Notes under the pieces: model-generated
Seen by the model: only the letters and a program-made list of their open reading frames with translations
What the model was told of the DNA's origin: nothing
Database searches by the model: none
Shown: in pieces, positions 30,340 through 55,719 of the stretch
How the letters are laid out: each line of letters opens with the position of its first letter
Numbering within the stretch: the stretch's first letter is position 1
Position numbers and translations under genes: made by a program
Assembly: GCA_036898135.1 (NCBI GenBank)
Contig: CM072514.1
Span: 85,455,581 to 85,519,580 of the forward strand
DNA: 64,000 nt
Origin: Oncomelania hupensis
Lineage: Eukaryota; Mollusca; Gastropoda; Littorinimorpha; Pomatiopsidae
Reading direction: 5' to 3'

Positions 30340-30536
30340 GTGCAGTGCAAGGAGGTAAAAGAAGAGGGAGACCGAAAAAGAGGTGGGAGGACAACATTCG
30401 AGAATAAACTGGCTTGACACTCAGCGAAGCCATCAGGGTTGCTGAGGACAGAGAAAGATGGAGTACGCTGATTAAACGATCATCTGAGGTGCCCCAACGA
30501 CCTCGGAGTTATGGGATAGGATAGGATAGGATAGAA
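30340..30536 (+). mobile_element. RTE-like LINE 3' fragment
   Basis: GGGAGACCGAAAAAGAGGTG, then GCTGAGGACAGAGAAAGATG and a (GGATA)n tail; the 3' end of the element at 35340–36668. Confidence 0.75.
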
Positions 30537-30539
30537 TAC

Positions 30540-31680
30540 CTCTGTTAGCCTTTTTAAAGCAGCCACAGTAATAATGATGCAGGTTGTGAACCATAGATTT
30601 CCTTCCTTCTAAGTGTATTGGAATGAAAAGAGGTTAACAACCTTGCATAGAATTAGTATCACAATATACACACTTGTGTACTTTATTGTGATACATTTTA
30701 CAAATTCGGTCTATTTACTTCCAGAAAATGAAAAGTTTCCTTTACTTGTGAAAATATCCTGGTTGCCGAGAACAAAAAGAAAAATGAGGCTTGTCATTTT
30801 CAGATGGTAAACTGACAACTTCTTTTTTTTTTTACTTGGCAAAAATGATATCGTTTCCAAAGGGTTAATAAGGGTCTTTCTACAGACACATGAATGACGT
30901 CAAAATTTGATGCGGATTTTACGCTATTTCTGAGAATTTACGTCTGTTTTCCTACTGCAATTTCGTTATATTGGTAAAAATTTAGTTTCTGGGATAAGAA
31001 AATAAATAAGAACAACTCTGGCAGGGAATTCATTCGCTGAAAGCGTTGTTCGCTGAAAGCGTGTTCGTTGTAAGCGTGTTTGGCTGTGGAATGGTCCCAG
31101 TGCATTGCACAGTCTCTTATGTGTTAATGAGTTGTCTGTATTTCTTGATCATAGTCAGCATTGCTTTCAAATGCCTTGGAGTGTATGTGTGTGTACAAGT
31201 TTTCAAAGTCAGGTCAAGGTTAACATTAACCCAAACACACAAAACTGCTTTTGTTTGTGTGTGGGCTGTTTTTTGTTGATGTTGTGAATATTTGACTGAA
31301 AGTGTTTGATGGTGCGTTTGCCTTCTTTTTCTAAAATTCTCATATCAGTAATTTTACTGTGATTTTGACCATACGTTGTGTGATTATGTTAAAATACTTT
31401 CTTTTTTAAATGTTAATGTGTGTGATGATTACTGTGACATCGCGTTGAGCAAAATCTGCTGGCAGAAGAGTAACTTTGTAAAATTAAAAATTCACACTGG
31501 TGTGTTTTGTGAGCCTCTGTACTGTGTTGAGCCTTTGGGTTTCGGGGCTCTGTTGTGTGTTTTGAGGCCTGTGTTTTGGGGGCGCTGTTTTGTATTTTTG
31601 ACCCTCGTATGTGCGTCTTGAGGCCTTCTTCTGCGTCTTGGGGCCTCTATTGTGACTTGTGTGTTTTGGGGTCTCTGTGT
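30540..31680. other. Intergenic, no gene seen
   Basis: AT-rich up to 31450, then a GT-rich degenerate stretch with repeated GAGGCCT, TTTTGGGG and GGGGCTCT words (31500–31680) preceding the R1 cluster. No coding support. Confidence 0.4.
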
Positions 31681-31687
31681 TGGTCTT

Positions 31688-31850
31688 CCCCGCGGGGGTG
31701 TCGTTTCTGTATAAATAGTATCCCCACTTTCTGGAAATTTAGTGCTTTAAATTCCCTCTTCACTGTCTTTCTCATTTGTTCTTTCTCATTCCTACTCTGT
31801 TCTATCAATCTACTATACTATCTTCCCTTCCCCCCCCCCCCCTCTCTCTC
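31688..31850 (+). mobile_element. R1 retroposon 5' fragment
   Basis: CTGTATAAATAGTATCCCCA and TAGTGCTTTAAATTCCC match R1, cut by a (C)n run at about 31830. Confidence 0.7.
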
Positions 31851-31854
31851 CACG

Positions 31855-32451
31855 GTTGGGGTGCCGGGGGGTTCAGAATAAATATTATCACCACTTTCTG
31901 GAAATTTAGTGCTTTAAATTCCCACTGTCACTGTCTTTCTCCTTTGTTCTTTCTCATTCTTACTCTTTCTATCAATCTACTATACTATCTTCTTCGCTAG
32001 ACCAGTCACCTACCTTTTTTCTTGAAAACTCTTCTGGAGCAAAGCTCCTCATTTGTGTGTGAGGTCTGTTGGATCACCTTGGGAATATTGGACTCTTCTG
32101 CCAAATGGTCACTTAGGGCTTCCTATATGTTATTACTTGGCAATATAGGCATTTTGTATGTATGTGTTTTGTTGATATTTTATAATGATGTTTGTATTTT
32201 ATTTTGTTTTTGGTAAACGGGGGGTTCGATAAATTAGAGTATAGCCTCAGCGTCCCCTGCGTGGGATGTCTTTATTGTAAAGTGACCGGCTGGCTGGGGG
32301 AGTGCCTTAAGTGTTACCACTAGGGTTGTTTCGGCAGATCTTTTGTGCGGATCAAGGGGGTGAGTCCTCTTTCAGCCAAGTTGTGGTCTTGATTTTGTGG
32401 TCCTGATTCGGCTCTCTGCAGTCCACTGGACCCTGTAAGCAATGAATAACT
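31855..32451 (+). mobile_element. R1 retroposon copy 5, subfamily B
   Basis: GGTTGGGGTGCCGGGGGG start; the 3' end CTGTAAGCAATGAATAACTA differs from copies 1 and 2 (ACCTAAAGCAATAAT) and defines a second subfamily. Confidence 0.78.
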
Positions 32452-32925
32452 AACTATACTATCTTCTTCTTCGCTTGACCAGTCACCTACCTTTTTTTTC
32501 TTGATAACTCTTCCGGGACAAAACTCATTTGTGTGAGATCTGTTATATTAGCTTGGGAATATTGGACACTTTCTGCCAAATGGTCAGTAGGGCTTCCTAT
32601 GATATTATTATTTAGCAATGTAGGCATTTTATATGTATGTGTTTTATGATATTTTATAATGATGTTTGTATTCTATTTTGTTTTTTTAAACGGGGGTTCG
32701 ATAAATTAGAGTATAGCCTCAGCATCCCGTGTTTGGGATGCCTTTATTGTACAGTGATCGGCTGGTGGAGCGCCTTCAGTGTTACCACTGGGGTTGTTCC
32801 AGCAGACCTTTTATGCGGAACAGGGGTGAGTCCTCTTTCAGCCAAGTTGTGGTCTTGATTTTGTGGCTCTGATTTGGCTCTTTGCAATCCACTGGACCCT
32901 GTAAGCCATGAATAACCATAATATC
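32452..32925 (+). mobile_element. R1 retroposon copy 6, 5'-truncated
   Basis: Starts inside R1 at TATACTATCTTCTTCTTCGC, directly after the tail of copy 5, and ends CCTGTAAGCCATGAATAACC. 5' truncation is typical of LINE-mobilised copies. Confidence 0.75.
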
Positions 32926-33118
32926 TGTGTTGGTGGTGCTTTTTCTCTGTAGATTGGTGTATGTCCCTCTATTTGTATTTGTGTGCCTCTGTGGGGGTGG
33001 GTATGTTTTGGCCTCTGGGTGTGAGGTGGGTAAGTTTTGGGCTCTAAGATGCGGTTTTGTTGTTGTTAGTCTGGAGGTGTGTGTTGGGCCTGTATTTGTA
33101 GGTCAATTGTTTTGCGTG

Positions 33119-33702
33119 GGGGTGCCGGGGATTTTAATATAAATAGTATCCCCACTTTCTGGAAATGTAGTGCTTTAAATTCCCACTGTCGCTGTCTTTC
33201 TCCTTTGTTCTTTCTCATTCCTACTCTGTTCTACTAATCTATACTATCTTCTTCTTTGCTAGACCAGTCACCTACCTTTTTTCTTGAAAACTCTACCGGG
33301 ACAAGATTCCTCATTTGTGTATGAGGTCTGTTGGAACAGCTTGGGAATATTTGACGCTTTCTGCCAAATGGTCACTGGGGCTTCCTACGATGTTATTATT
33401 TGGCAGTGTAGGCATTTTATATGTATGTGTTTTGTTGATATTGTATAATGATGTTTGTATTCTTTTTTTGTTTTTTGTAAACGGGGGTTCGATAAATTAG
33501 AGTATAGCCTCAGCGTCCCCTGCGTGGGATGTCTTTATTGTCAAGTGACCGGCTGGTAGATTGCCTTCAGTATTACCACTATGGTTGTTTCGGCAGATCT
33601 TTTATGAGGATCAGGGGTGAGTCCTCTTTCACTTCTCTGGTCCTGATTTGGCTCGGAAGAGTCCGCTGGACCCAAAGCAATAACTATGTAATGTAATGTA
33701 AT
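33119..33702 (+). mobile_element. R1 retroposon copy 7
   Basis: GGGGGTGCCGGGGATTTTAA, ATAAATAGTATCCCCAC, then ACCCAAAGCAATAAC and an ATGTAATGTAATG tail. Confidence 0.8.
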
Positions 33703-34590
33703 GCGTGTGGGTGCGTGTATGTGTGGGTTTGGTTTTATTACGGGGGATAACATTTATCTTTAAAAGATTGTAGTGAGGTAGACTGAAATGAAGAATGTCC
33801 TTCAGAAGAAACTCTTGTCAGTGGGCAAAAGGTTTTTATGTATCAAAGGTGCTTGTGAATTCTTGTAGATATCTGCGCAATACAATTTTATTGTCGTCTT
33901 GATCCAAAGCTGATTTTTAGATTTAAATGTTATTGATTTGTTTTCCTACTTCATGTCAGGTCTGTAAATGTGTTTATATTTTGTCTACTATAACACAGAC
34001 TAAGAGCGATATTAATTTGTGTGAAAAGGGTTAAACAGAGTGAAATAAAAGATGAAAACACCAAAAGACGCAACTTGGTGTTTGCTATTTGTGTGGTTGG
34101 GTGTGAAGAAATGAAACAAGAACTGACATTATCTGATGGGCTATGCCTTAGGAGATAAATAAAGGCAAAACTTTAGTTCAAGGTCTGCTGTGGGTTTGTC
34201 ATGGTGGGGTGAAATTCCATGGGGGTTTGTGTCTCTCTCCTAGAATTGTTTTAATTTTTTTTTTCTAATAAAAAAAGTTTACGAGTGGAAGTGTAAAAAT
34301 GAAACTTCTACCGTCATTGGGCCATTTTGTTACGCTGACCATTCAATGACTGATGTTCTTGTATCCATGAACTATGATAATGTATATTGTGCAGTTTAAT
34401 GTTTTAATGTTTGCAGTTGTGAAAATAAAAGACTTCACGTTCATGTACAAAACCTAAACGTGTCCGCTGTACTGTGTGTGAATATGGATGTTGCACGTAA
34501 GCAGCTGAGTAATAATAATAATAATAATGAAAGGCTTGTATAGTGCGGTTGCCCACAGTAAGCTCAAGGTGCTTAATGTATTCAAATCCC
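33703..34590. other. Intergenic, no gene seen
   Basis: AT-rich with a short (AATA)n and SINE-tail-like stretch at 34507–34580 (CTTGTATAGTGCGGTTGCC). Confidence 0.4.
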
Positions 34591-34591
34591 C

Positions 34592-35192
34592 CTAGGGGGG
34601 TGCCGGGGGTTTCAGTATAGATAGTATCCACACTTTCTGGAAATTTAGTGCTTTAAATTCCCACTGGCGCTGTCTTTCTCCTTTGTTCTTTCTCATTCTT
34701 ACTCTGTTCTATCAATCTACAATACTATCTTCTTCTTCGCTAGACCAGTCACCTACCTTTTTTCTTGAAAACTCTTCTGGGACAAAACTCCTCATTTGTG
34801 TGTGAGGTCTGTTGGATCAGCTTGGAAATATTGGACGCTTTCTGCCAGGTAATCACTGGGGCTTCCTATGTTATTATTTGGCAATGTAGGCATTTTATAT
34901 GTATGTGTCTTGTTGATATTTTTATAATGATGTTTATATTCTATTTTGATTTTGTAAACGGGGGTTCGATAAATTAGAATATAGCCTCAGCGTCCCCTGC
35001 GTGGGATGTCTTTATTGTAAAGTTACCGGCTGGTGGAGTGCCTTCAGTGTAACCACTAGGGTTGTTTCGGCAGATCTTTTATGCGGATCAGGGGCGAGTC
35101 CTCTTTCAGCCAAGTTGGGGTCTTGATTTTGTGGTCCTGATTCGGCTCTTTGCAGCCCGCTGGACTCTGTAAGCAATGAATAAGTAACTAAT
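34592..35192 (+). mobile_element. R1 retroposon copy 8, subfamily B
   Basis: GGGGGGTGCCGGGGGTTTCA, TTTCAGTATAGATAG start (TATA box altered) and CTCTGTAAGCAATGAATAAG end. Confidence 0.8.
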
Positions 35193-35339
35193 GCGTTACA
35201 AATACAGACGTAGGCAAGCAGTGTACATTTAAACTATAGCAATATTACAACATTCATATTCTACCATGCCATTCCAAATCCTCACCACCACCCTTAGGGC
35301 TGGGCTCATGACTTTTGTGTAGAAATATTTATGCATTTG

Positions 35340-36668
35340 AGATTTGGTTGGGAAAAAAAGTAACCTTCAGGAGTGTGAAAATTACCGCACCATCAGCTTC
35401 ATCACCCATCTCAGCAAGGTCCTCCTGGAAATAATACTCAACAGGTTGAAACCTCAAGCTGAACAAATCATAGCTGAAGAACAAGCAGGATTCAGGGCAG
35501 GGCGAAGTACCACTGAACCGATTTTCAAACTCAGAATAATCTGCGAAAAATAACATCTATATCATGTGTTCGTACATTTCAAGAAAGCGTTTGACCGAGT
35601 CTGGCATGCAGCTCTGTGGGCAACCATGAGAGTGTACAACACCAGCCCTAAAATTATTGAAGCCACCAAAAGTCTGTATGACAAGGCTACCAGTGCAGTC
35701 CTCCATAAAAGCGCCATCGGAAACTGGTTCAGAACAACAATCGGTGTGCGTCAAGGATGCCTACTCTCTCCAACACTCTTCAACATCTTTCTATAGCACA
35801 TTACTTCAGATCACGAAGGCACAGTCAGCATAGAAGTAGAGCAATCTCCAACTTTCGTTTTGCGGATGACATTGATGGATTGGCTGGAGAGGAACAAGAA
35901 CTTCAACAGCTGGTATAGAGGCTTGACACCACCTCCAGAACCTACGGAATGGAAATAAGTGCAGAGAAGACCAAAATGATGACCAACAGCACCAATGGTA
36001 TCAACACGGGCATCAAAGTCCAAGGCCAATCCCTCAACACAGTGCATAGCTTCAAATATTTAGGAGCCATTGTATCAGACAATAAGTCCCGACAGGAAGT
36101 CCTCTCCAGGATCGCACAAACAACTGCTGCCCTGACAAGGTTGAAGCCTATTTGGAAAGACAAGACCGTCAGTCTAAATTCTAAGATAAGGCTGCTGCGC
36201 TCCCTTATCATCTCCATCTTCCTATCCGCTTGCGAAACATGGACCCTCACAGCAGATCTACAACGAAGATTACAAAGCATGGAGATGAGATGCTACAGAA
36301 GACTTCTGGGTATTCCCTATACCCAGCACATCACCAACGACGATGTCCGACAGACCATCACACAAGCCATTGGACAACACGATGACCTGCTCACAGTGGT
36401 GAAGAAACGGAAACTCCGATGGTACGGCCACGTCACAGGCTCATCAGGTCTTGCAAAGACCATCCTGCAAGGCACAGTGCATGGAGGTAGAAGAAGAGGG
36501 AGACCGAAAAAGAGGTGGGAGGACAACATTCGAGAATGGACTGGCTTGACACTGAGCGAAGCCATCAGAGTTGCTGAGGACAGAAAGATGGAGTACCTTG
36601 GTTAAACGATCATCTGTGGTGCCCCAACAACTTCCGAGTTACGGGATAGGATAGGATAGGATAGGATT
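35340..36668 (+). pseudogene. RTE-like non-LTR retrotransposon, broken reverse transcriptase
   Basis: Successive frames read ISFITHLSKVLLEIILNRLK, EEQAGFRAGRSTTEPIF, HFKKAFDRVWHAALWATMR, GVRQGCLLSPTLFNIF, an FADD-type box at 35864–35878 (FADDID), then a 218-codon open C-terminal part beginning MEISAEKTKMM with TWTLTADLQRRLQSMEMRCY and KRWEDNIREWTGL. A stop at 35551 and frame changes near 35796–35945 make it non-functional. The tail is (GGATA)n. The endonuclease domain is missing. RTE-like assignment is from memory of similar sequences. Confidence 0.82.
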
Positions 36669-36669
36669 T

Positions 36670-37249
36670 TTTTTAAAATGTTCATTCTTTTATAAAGTTG
36701 TTGTGCTACGATATACTCTGAGTTATTTCAATCATACTGCCATGTAAAAATCTTCCAGTATACTTCGCCAAATGTCTAGGGACATTTTGTTACTCCAAAC
36801 TAATTGTTTAATACAAATCCACAGCAAATCCAAATCTACTTGGATCGCTTTGAAGTTCTTGTGATTTTCCCTCCAAATAATAATAGCTTTAATCTATAAC
36901 AAAATGTTAGTGTCGGCTTTGATTCTAGATTAGATTAATTTCACAATTATCAAATAACAAATTTTTTACACTCAAAAACGTAATTTGCATAATTTGAGAT
37001 AAATATACTTGTATTGTATTGTATTGCATTGTATTGTATTGATGTACAAGGCAAAAGCTAACAGAAACTCCCACACCCAAACAAAACTCATCACGCACGA
37101 ACATTAGAGAATCTTCAAACTGAATTTATTCAATTCCATGCTCAAATAGAACGTATGTAAATATTTAGCAATAATACAGAATAATAGTACAAAATTCATT
37201 TTCTAAGAAAAAAATTAAATCCCCATGTTACTTTTGTGTGTATGTGTGT

Positions 37250-37282
<33 letters not shown>

Positions 37283-37696
37283 GGCGTGTATTGATGGACA
37301 TATGGGGTGCTAAACTTGCCTTTTTATGCACCAAATGGGGCATTTAGCTCGCGCCCCCTTTTTTTCAGCACCCCACTTTTTTTATAAGTACATGGGAGTG
37401 CTATTTTAGTACATGAGAGTGCTCTAACTTGTAGTGCATAGAACTGTTTAAAGTATTTTTGAGTGTTTTGTCCGGTACGGGCTGTTTTCTGGAAAAAATT
37501 GAAGTAAAAGGGTTAGGGTTAGGGTTAGAAGACGAAATAGGTCAACTTTTTGACGAAAAGAGCCATTTTAAAATCAAATTCTTACATTTTTAGATGAAAT
37601 TTGCGCTCTTTTCGTTACAGAAAAATGTTTTTCGATGACTACATTTGGTCCCAAACCCCAAGTTGCCATGAAAACAGATTTGTGTGTGTGTGTGTG

Positions 37697-37734
<38 letters not shown>

Positions 37735-37760
37735 TGTGTGTCAGTTTGAATGGCATATGA
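36670..37760. other. Intergenic, simple repeats, no gene
   Basis: (GTATT)n at 37010–37042, (TG)n at 37245–37282 and 37681–37740, and three TTAGGG units at about 37510–37527. No coding support. Confidence 0.5.
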
Positions 37761-37762
37761 AT

Positions 37763-37861
37763 CATCCTATCCTATCCTATACTATCCTATCCTTTAACCC
37801 GCGTACTCCACCGTTCTCTGTTCTCAGCAACCCTTATGGTTTCGTTCAATGTCAAACCAGG
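37763..37861 (-). mobile_element. RTE-like LINE 3' fragment
   Basis: (TCCTA)n followed by GCGTACTCCACCGTTCTCTG, the reverse complement of the LINE end at 36560–36665. Confidence 0.65.
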
Positions 37862-38084
37862 ACTGGTGGTGTGACACTGGTTTGATATGAATCATGGTGA
37901 TTGAAAAAAATCGCAAACAGAATTTTGTGTGTAGTACGATTATTAGGAATGCGATGCCACCTGCCTATAAAACTTGATTTTAATTAATATTTGAAGGGGT
38001 TATTCTAAATAATTGGAAATCCTAAAAATGGAAAACCCTTTGCTCGGGTCAGTGTCCATCATTAAAGATACAATAAGGACTAAT

Positions 38085-39390
38085 GGCTGTTAATCTAGTG
38101 TGCAATAATGCCCTGTTAACATAGTGTGTCATAACCTGTTAACCTAGTGTGCCATACCCTGTTAGCCTGGTGTGCAATAATACCCAGTTAACACTGAGCG
38201 AAACAATCAGGGTTGCTGAGGACAGGGAAATATGGGGTACGCTGGTTAAACGATCATCTGTGGTGCCCCTACGACCTCCGAGTTATGGGATAGGATAGGA
38301 TAACCTAGTGTTCCATGCCCTGTTAGCCTAGTGTGAAATAATACCATTCTAACATAGTGCCATACACTGTTAACCTAGTGTGTCAAACATTGTTAACCTA
38401 GTGTGTCATTGTTAACCTAATATGCAATAACACCTTGTTAGTCTAATGTGCAATACCTTGTTAACCTAATGTGCGGTACAATGTTACCGTAGTGTGCATA
38501 ATGCCCTGTTAACCTAGTGTGCCATAATACCCTGCTAGCATAGTGTGCAATACCCTGTTAACGTAGTGTGCCGTTCCCTGTTAACGTATTGTGCCATTAT
38601 GCCCTGCTAACCTAGTGTGCCATAACGCCCTGTTCGTATAATGCGCCATACCTTGTTAACCTAGTGTGCCACGATGCCCTGTTAACCTAGTGTCCTGTAA
38701 TGCCATGTTAGTGCAGTGTGCCATAATGCCCTGTTAGCGCAGTGTGCCATAATGCCCTGTTAGCCTAGTGTGTCATAATGCAATGTTAGCCTAGTGTGTC
38801 ATAATGCAATGTTAGCCTAGTGTGTCACAATGCCCTGCTAGCCTAATGTGTCATAATGCACTGTTAGCCTAGTGTGCTATAGTAGTGTGTCATAATGCAC
38901 TGTTAGCCTAGTGTGCCACAATACCCTGTTAGCATTGTGTGCTATAATGCCCTTTTTACCTAGTGTGCCATAATGTCCAGTTGACCCAGTATGCCATAAT
39001 GCCTTTAGCCCAGTGTGCTGCAATGCCATGTTAACCTAATATGCCATAATGCCTTGTTAACCTAGCGTACCACAATGGTCTGTTAACCTAGTGTGCCACA
39101 ATGTCCTGTTAGCCTAGCGTGCCATAATGCCCTGTTAACCTAGCGTGCCATACCCTGTTAATATAGTGTGACATATCATGTTAACCTAATGTGTCATACT
39201 GTTAACCTAGTGTTCCATTTCATGTTAACCCAGTATGTCATACCCTGTTAACATTGTAAGCCATACCATGTTAACCTAGTGTGTCATGCCATGTTAACAT
39301 AGCGTTTCATACCTTCTTAGCCTATTGTGTCATACCCCGTTAACATAATACAACACTCTCCGTTAGCCTAGTGTGCCAAGCCCTGCCTAT
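38085..39390 (+). repeat. ~26-bp minisatellite array, degenerate
   Basis: About 50 units of CCCTGTTAACCTAGTGTGCC plus ATAATG with many length variants (22–26 bp). It is interrupted by a LINE fragment at 38186–38302. Confidence 0.92.
38186..38302 (+). mobile_element. RTE-like LINE 3' fragment inside the array
   Basis: ACACTGAGCGAAACAATCAG, GTGGTGCCCCTACGACC and (GGATA)n. The satellite continues on both sides. Confidence 0.75.
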
Positions 39391-39519
39391 GTTACCCCTT
39401 CCTTTCTATACAGGGTGTAGAACTTGTCAGTGTCAGCCGCGGCAAGGCATTCACGTGAAGCGATGTTCTGCAAACAGGATTGAGTTTAACTTGGACTGTG
39501 AAATGTATGCAGAAGTGTA

Positions 39520-39955
39520 CCATTTTATTTTCTATATAAGGTATGTGCCATTTTATCTTCTATACAAGGTATGTGCCTTTTTATCTTCTATACAAGGTAT
39601 GTGCCATTTTATCTTTTACACAAGGTATGTGCCATTTTGTCTTCTATACAAGGTATGTGTCATTTTATCTTCTAAACAAGGTATGTGGCATTTTATCTTC
39701 TTTACAAGGTATGTGCCATTTTATCTTCTATACAAGGTATGTGCCATTTTATCTTCATACAAGGAATGTGCCATTTTAAGTTTCTTACAAGCTATGGGCC
39801 ATTTTACCTTCTATACAAGGTATGTGCCATTTTATCTTCTATACAAGGTATGTGCCATTTTATCTTCTATACAAGGTATGTGCCCTTTTAACTTCTATAC
39901 AAGGTATGTGTTATTTTAATTTTACAACATGGAATGTTCCATTTTATTTTCTACA
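39520..39955 (+). repeat. 28-bp minisatellite
   Basis: About 15 units of TATGTGCCATTTTATCTTCT plus ATACAAGG. Open frames across it (FYTRYVPFYLL) are artefacts of the repeat. Confidence 0.94.
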
Positions 39956-40599
39956 AAGACGTGTTAATTTTTACCACAGGGGACATTACTCAATTTGGGT
40001 TGAACTGTATAACAATGATTGCCTTCGGGACTTAAAGTAGTTTGAAATAAATATTTTTTTTTATGTTACCAGTTTGTTACATATTATCACTATTTATCAT
40101 TTGTTAGTTATCGATGCCATGTTTATACTTGTGGATAAATGTATGAATGACTGTTAACCCTCCCTCCCCCCCCCCCTACACACACACCCCTCCAACCTTT
40201 CTACACCCATCCCCAAATGTGTACACTGTGATATTTATAATAGCGTGTATGCGAGAATGGATGATTCAAGGGCAGATTGTGCGATTTGGCTAACAGACTA
40301 AACTCTCCATCCTTGTTGTAAACTTCGCCATTAGTCCAGCCAGATGCAGTTCCACCAGACCATGCACGTACAGTTCTCTTGTGCTGCTTTGCATCACCTA
40401 TTACGTGAGTAAAAATTATAGTACAGGGCGGAGTTTCAAAGACAATGAAGCTTCATATAAAGTCCTTGACCAGTCTGCAACACCACACAATAGCTCTGAA
40501 CCCCTTAACAACTCATAGGAGCCAGAATGGCCGGCGCCATTGATCTTGGGTCCTTCAACATCAAGAAGAAGTAGATATAGTACCTGGATCTGAATCTAG

Positions 40600-40708
40600 G
40601 CGCCTGTAGCGGATCCTCAACAGCAAAACGGTAATAGAAAACAGCCTTACGCGGAATAGGGATTGTAGGCTATAAATCATTGTGCTATAAGGGATCCGCT
40701 ACAGGCAC
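40600..40708. mobile_element. Short MITE-like inverted repeat element
   Basis: The left end GCGCCTGTAGCGGATCC and right end GGATCCGCTACAGGCACC share a perfect 15-bp inverted repeat (GCCTGTAGCGGATCC). Only about 75 bp lie between, with no coding. No clear target duplication. Confidence 0.55.
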
Positions 40709-40826
40709 CCAAACTTGAGTAATGCCCTTTGTGCATTTTTGCGTGTTTTACCTAAAAAGTGAGATTTCATTTCATAGGTCTGCGAAGTCAGCGTGGTACA
40801 AATTCCATCATTGAAACAGCACGAGG

Positions 40827-55416
<14,590 letters not shown>

Positions 55417-55627
55417 TAGTTTTTCATACTCAGTTCCTTTTGTAAGTTTGTGATCTGTTTTCCCTTGCCTTTTTTTTTTTTATTATTATTGAGCACGTTA
55501 TATCCTGAATTCGAGAGAGTTTTTGTGAACAGGCAATCTGTTTAATTAGGAGCACCTTTTTGAAGGAATAACTTTGCTCATTGTTGTGACAAAAGGCACT
55601 CAGTATTCTCTGAAATAGAGGCGATTG

Positions 55628-55715
55628 TTCAGAGACGACCAAAATGATGACCAACAACCCCAATGGCTTCAACACGGACATCAAAGTTCAAGACCAATCC
55701 CTCAACGCGGTGCTT
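55628..55715 (+). mobile_element. RTE-like LINE internal fragment
   Basis: GACCAAAATGATGACCAACA, GCTTCAACACGGACATCAAA and CCAATCCCTCAACGCGGTGC match the element near 35970–36045. Confidence 0.7.
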
Positions 55716-55719
55716 AATT

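Noticed and set aside
39371..39919. 182-codon FYTRYVPFYLL repeat frame
   Set aside because: 28-bp satellite; the open frame follows from repeat composition.
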